DNA of 64,000 nt from Gemmatimonadota bacterium (lineage in GTDB: Bacteria; Gemmatimonadota; Gemmatimonadetes; Palauibacterales; Palauibacteraceae): NCBI GenBank assembly GCA_029262175.1, contig JAJCZV010000019.1, positions 1 to 64,000 of the forward strand, in the 5' to 3' direction. Position 1 is the stretch's first letter. The number at the start of each line of letters is the position of its first letter. A program made the translations under genes and the position numbers. Shown here piece after piece: positions 60,894 to 64,000 of the stretch. Below the pieces are notes generated by a model. The model saw only the letters and a program-made list of their open reading frames with translations, was not told the origin of the DNA and searched no databases.

Positions 60894-62141
60894 ATGAGCT
60901 ATCATCGACGCGCGGACTGTCGCGGCTGCGGGAACACGGATCTCGTAGAGTTCCTGTCGCTTGGACCGACGCCTCTGGCGAACTCCAATCTTCGAGACCT
61001 GTCCGAAGCGGAAGACGAGGCGTCTTACCCTCTCGATCTGTTCTTCTGCCCGAAGTGCAGCCTGGTCCAGATCCTCGATGTGGTCTCGCCGGACGTGCTC
61101 TTTCGTGACTACATCTACGTCACGGGCACATCCGACACGATCGCCGAACACAATGTGGAGTACGCCCGCGCGCTCGCCGAGTCGGAGAACCTCGGGGCCG
61201 ATGATCTGGTCATCGAGGTGGCGAGCAACGACGGTAGCCTCCTGCGCGCGTTTCAGGCGCACGGGGTCCGGACGCTCGGAATCGAGCCCGCCACCAACAT
61301 CGCCAAAATCGCGACCGCGGCGGGGGTCGAAACCGTGAACGAGTTCTTCGACGCGGATCGAGGTCGCATGGTTCGCGAAAGCCACGGTCCCGCGAGAGTG
61401 GTGATCGGCAACAATGTCTTCGCCCATGTCGACGAACCGGCCGACTTCCTCGTCGGCTGTCGAAACGTTCTTGGCGATGGCGGTGTCTGCTCGATCGAAG
61501 TGCCGTACCTCGGCGATCTCCTCGAGCGCCGAGAGTTCGACACGGTGTACCACGAACATTTGAGCTATTTCTCGGTCACCGCTCTGATGCATCTGTACGA
61601 GCGAGCCGGGCTCTACATCGAACGGGTCCAACCGGTCTCCGTGCATGGCGGCTCCATCCGCATCTTGGCGCGGCCGGCGGTCAACGGTGCTACGCACAGC
61701 CCCGAAGTCGTGGCACTCGCCCGACAGGAAGCCGCCGATGGTCTGTGCGACGCCCAGCGGTACCACGAGTTTGCCCGCGGGGTGGCCAAGACGCGCGACC
61801 TGCTATTGAGAATGCTGCAGCGCTGGAAGCAGAACGGTGCTTCAGTCGCCGCTTATGGTGCGCCGGCGAAGGGCAACACGCTGCTCAACTATTGTGGTAT
61901 CACGACGGATCTCCTGCCTTATACGGTAGACCGAAGCCCGCTCAAGGTCGGACTCTACACGCCTGGGGCGCACCTTCCCATTCTTCCGGTGTCCGCCCTC
62001 GTCGAGCGACAACCAGACTATGTCCTAATCCTGGCCTGGAACTTCGCTGAGGAGATCGCTCGCCAACAAGACGAGTACTTCCGCAACGGTGGTCGCTTCG
62101 CCGTACCTGTTCCGGAGCCGAGAATCCTGATGGATCGCTGA
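60894..62141 (+). CDS. Sugar-nucleotide C-methyltransferase (zinc-binding, SAM-dependent)
   Basis: The 415-residue enzyme has an N-terminal zinc site Cys9-x2-Cys12 ... Cys52-x2-Cys55, a SAM-binding domain with Val-Ile-Glu-Val-Ala-Ser-Asn-Asp-Gly-Ser-Leu, and a C-terminal domain with Tyr-Gly-Ala-Pro-Ala-Lys-Gly-Asn. This layout matches TylCIII/NovU-type C-methyltransferases that make branched-chain sugars at C3 of a keto-sugar nucleotide. It begins 4 bases after the flippase-like gene, and the cytidylyltransferase follows 1 base later. Confidence 0.92.
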   Translation: MSYHRRADCRGCGNTDLVEFLSLGPTPLANSNLRDLSEAEDEASYPLDLFFCPKCSLVQILDVVSPDVLFRDYIYVTGTSDTIAEHNVEYARALAESENLGADDLVIEVASNDGSLLRAFQAHGVRTLGIEPATNIAKIATAAGVETVNEFFDADRGRMVRESHGPARVVIGNNVFAHVDEPADFLVGCRNVLGDGGVCSIEVPYLGDLLERREFDTVYHEHLSYFSVTALMHLYERAGLYIERVQPVSVHGGSIRILARPAVNGATHSPEVVALARQEAADGLCDAQRYHEFARGVAKTRDLLLRMLQRWKQNGASVAAYGAPAKGNTLLNYCGITTDLLPYTVDRSPLKVGLYTPGAHLPILPVSALVERQPDYVLILAWNFAEEIARQQDEYFRNGGRFAVPVPEPRILMDR

Positions 62142-62142
62142 C

Positions 62143-62937
62143 GTGAAGACCGTGATACTCGCCGGGGGATTGGGCACTCGTCTCGCCGAAGAAACATCCA
62201 TCACGCCGAAGCCGATGGTCGAGATCGGCGGTCGACCCATTCTCTGGCATATCATGCAGATCTATGCGGCCGCGGGTCACAAAGACTTCCTGGTTGCCTG
62301 CGGGTACAAAGGCGAACTCATCAAGGCGTACTTCGCTGGATTCCGGCTCCGCGACAGTGACTATGTCATCGACCTGGCCAGCGGATCTGTCGATTTCGTG
62401 CGTCCCAGTAATGTCGATTGGCGAATCGGGGCGATCGACACTGGGCTCCATACGAGGACCGGCGGTCGCGTCTTACGTCTCCGTGAATTCATCGGCGACG
62501 AGACTTTTATGGTCACGTATGGTGATGGCGTGGGCAACATTGATCTCAAGGCCCTTCTGCGTTTTCACAAGGCACATGGCGGCGCGGCGACGGTGACAGC
62601 GGTCCGACCACCGGCCCGTTTTGGCGACTTGGTATTGGATGACGATCGCGTCAGTCATTTCGAAGAGAAGCCGCAGACGCAAGCGGGATGGATCAACGGT
62701 GGTTTTTTCGTGTTCGAGCCCAAGTTGTTCGACTATCTCGATGGTGACGAAACGAGTCTCGAGCGGGAGCCGCTGGCCCGCCTCGCCGATGACGGGGAGT
62801 TGTTCGCGTATCGACACCGCGGCTTTTGGCAGCCGATGGACACGCTACGCGAACGCAATCTATTGGAAGCTCTGTGGGCGTCTGGCGACGCACCGTGGAA
62901 GGTCGACAAGCCGCCGACGGGCGACAGGAGTTTGTAG
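62143..62937 (+). CDS. rfbF: Glucose-1-phosphate cytidylyltransferase
   Basis: The 264-residue enzyme makes CDP-glucose from CTP and glucose-1-phosphate, the entry to CDP-3,6-dideoxyhexoses. The nucleotidyltransferase motif Leu-Ala-Gly-Gly-Leu-Gly-Thr-Arg-Leu is followed by Glu-Glu-Thr, Lys-Pro-Met-Val-Glu-Ile-Gly-Gly, and Val-Thr-Tyr-Gly-Asp-Gly-Val, all typical of RfbF. The start is GTG. The genes for the next steps (RfbG, RfbH) would lie beyond the right edge. Confidence 0.94.
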   Translation: MKTVILAGGLGTRLAEETSITPKPMVEIGGRPILWHIMQIYAAAGHKDFLVACGYKGELIKAYFAGFRLRDSDYVIDLASGSVDFVRPSNVDWRIGAIDTGLHTRTGGRVLRLREFIGDETFMVTYGDGVGNIDLKALLRFHKAHGGAATVTAVRPPARFGDLVLDDDRVSHFEEKPQTQAGWINGGFFVFEPKLFDYLDGDETSLEREPLARLADDGELFAYRHRGFWQPMDTLRERNLLEALWASGDAPWKVDKPPTGDRSL

Positions 62938-62939
62938 AG

Positions 62940-64000
62940 ATGATCTTAGACATTAGAAAAATGGACCGGGAGTCACTGCGGGAGGCCCAAGCGCATTACG
63001 GCGAACACGGCTACGTGCGGCTTACCGGGCTCCAGGAGTCCGTTACACCGCTGTTCCGCGACGTGCTTGCGGCCCAGCTAGGTCGAGACGAAGTGGCGAT
63101 GGCCGAACTGCTCCAAGCCGACGGTCCCCCCTTCGCGTTCACGAGAGACGAGCGGGCCGCCGTTAGCCGAATCGACACCAGTCCGGAGTTGGCCACCGCA
63201 CTCTTCAGCGAGGTGGGAGATCTTTTGGCCGCCCTCATCGGACCGCTCGCGCATGTGAGCAGTACGTTTCACGGTCAGTTCAAGGGCGGTGAAACGGTTG
63301 GCGTCGGGATGGGTGGTGGGATCGAAGACTTCATGGAGGTCCAGCGGCCGTATCTTCTTCATCAAGACTTCGCGGGAGCTCGCATCCCCACGAGCCCGAG
63401 CGCGGTCACCTTCTGGGTCGGCGTCAACACCTCGCCGGACTGGAAGCTCCGGCTGTATCCGAAGACGCACAAACTCGGGCTCCTCTGTCACGAATGGATG
63501 GAGCTCAATGACGAGCGGCTCGCGTTGTTTGGCGACCCCGTCGAGATCCCGGCCAATGAGGGCGACGCCGTGATGTTCAACGCGCTGCTACTCCACGGTA
63601 CCGGAGAGTCCGGCCCCGCGCGGCGCGTGAGTTGCGACATCCGATTCTTCCCATTGTGTGGTTGGTTGCCGTCGACGGTGCATTCGATCGTGGATCGTCC
63701 GCTGGATGCGCTTCGGGCCGCGAGAAACTCGCTCACTGACGAGACGCTGCGTGCTCCGATTCTCGAAGTCGGTGCCTATTTGGGCGAAGAGGGCGGGGTC
63801 GAAATCGCGCCCCCCCAATCGATCTTGAACTGGGCCGCCTATCTCACGGCGCTTCTCGAAGGTGACCCGGACACGGCGTCGGAGCACATCGCACGCTTTG
63901 TAAACGATGAACTCGGAATCGATCCTCCAGCGGCCTATATCGAGAAGTTTCACGGCCGGCCGTTCGAGCAGCAAACGCTCGATCGCGCCAAACGCCAGTT
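62940..64000 (+). CDS. PhyH-type Fe(II)/2-oxoglutarate dioxygenase (3' truncated)
   Basis: The frame starts with ATG two bases after the cytidylyltransferase stop and runs off the window without a stop after 353 codons. The fold looks like phytanoyl-CoA dioxygenase-like enzymes: Tyr-Leu-Leu-His141-Gln-Asp143 is the metal-binding HxD, and Leu-Leu-His219-Gly-Thr-Gly ... Arg-Arg-Val the distal His and the 2-oxoglutarate-binding Arg. It probably hydroxylates a nucleotide sugar or glycan in this locus. Its C-terminus is missing. Confidence 0.78.
   Translation, partial: MILDIRKMDRESLREAQAHYGEHGYVRLTGLQESVTPLFRDVLAAQLGRDEVAMAELLQADGPPFAFTRDERAAVSRIDTSPELATALFSEVGDLLAALIGPLAHVSSTFHGQFKGGETVGVGMGGGIEDFMEVQRPYLLHQDFAGARIPTSPSAVTFWVGVNTSPDWKLRLYPKTHKLGLLCHEWMELNDERLALFGDPVEIPANEGDAVMFNALLLHGTGESGPARRVSCDIRFFPLCGWLPSTVHSIVDRPLDALRAARNSLTDETLRAPILEVGAYLGEEGGVEIAPPQSILNWAAYLTALLEGDPDTASEHIARFVNDELGIDPPAAYIEKFHGRPFEQQTLDRAKRQ

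Overview
The window is GC-rich, densely coded DNA from a diderm (Gram-negative type) heterotroph. Many predicted secreted proteins have a signal peptide ending in Ala-Gln, and there are lipoboxes and outer-membrane-barrel-like proteins. The mix of secreted M14 and S9 peptidases, a lipoprotein amidohydrolase, a PQQ dehydrogenase, a CBM9/DUF5916-type protein and a large envelope-glycan locus resembles Gemmatimonadota or related soil and marine phyla. That placement is inference from gene content; there is no rRNA or other phylogenetic marker here.

Region 1 (1-24 kb) is catabolic and exported metabolism: a truncated AbgB-like M20 hydrolase, a MATE exporter, a membrane sulfatase-like hydrolase, a sodium:solute symporter operon followed by a secreted M14 peptidase, malate dehydrogenase, a PQQ dehydrogenase, an S9 peptidase with a lipoprotein N-acyl-D-amino-acid-deacylase-like partner, envelope proteins, and a fused rhamnulose-phosphate aldolase/dehydrogenase. 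Region 2 (24-27.7 kb, minus strand) is a tightly overlapped operon: nucleoside phosphorylase, two SDR dehydrogenases and an MtaD/SAH-deaminase-like amidohydrolase.

Region 3 (27.7-39.3 kb) is the most unusual. Two adjacent minus-strand genes encode membrane-anchored MPN/JAMM proteins. One has a complete metalloprotease motif and a ~200-residue Ala/Glu/Arg coil; the other has lost key catalytic residues. Both end in a related extracytoplasmic domain with two cysteines. The pairing recalls the eukaryotic active/inactive MPN pairs Rpn11/Rpn8 and CSN5/CSN6. Next to them lie two direct copies of a ~157-bp dispersed repeat flanking tRNA-Arg(CCT), a membrane LuxR-type regulator and an exported SurE-like protein. 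Further on come a zincin lipoprotein, an IS6-family transposase remnant, a BNR/sialidase-fold protein and an AraC regulator.

Region 4 (39.6-64 kb) is a surface-glycan locus. It holds four glycosyltransferases, two polysaccharide deacetylases, a nucleotide-sugar epimerase, a UGM-like flavoprotein, three small membrane proteins, a DegT aminotransferase, and a fused dehydrogenase/acetyltransferase/zinc-ribbon protein. The last two together would make a 2,3-diacetamido-2,3-dideoxyuronate sugar. It also holds an asparagine-synthase-like amidotransferase and, on the minus strand, a five-gene cassette (flavin halogenase-like enzyme, acyl carrier protein, adenylate-forming ligase, GNAT, SDR) that looks built to make and modify a carrier-bound acyl group, perhaps for glycan decoration. 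The right edge has a flippase-like membrane protein, a sugar C-methyltransferase, glucose-1-phosphate cytidylyltransferase and a PhyH-type dioxygenase cut by the window end.
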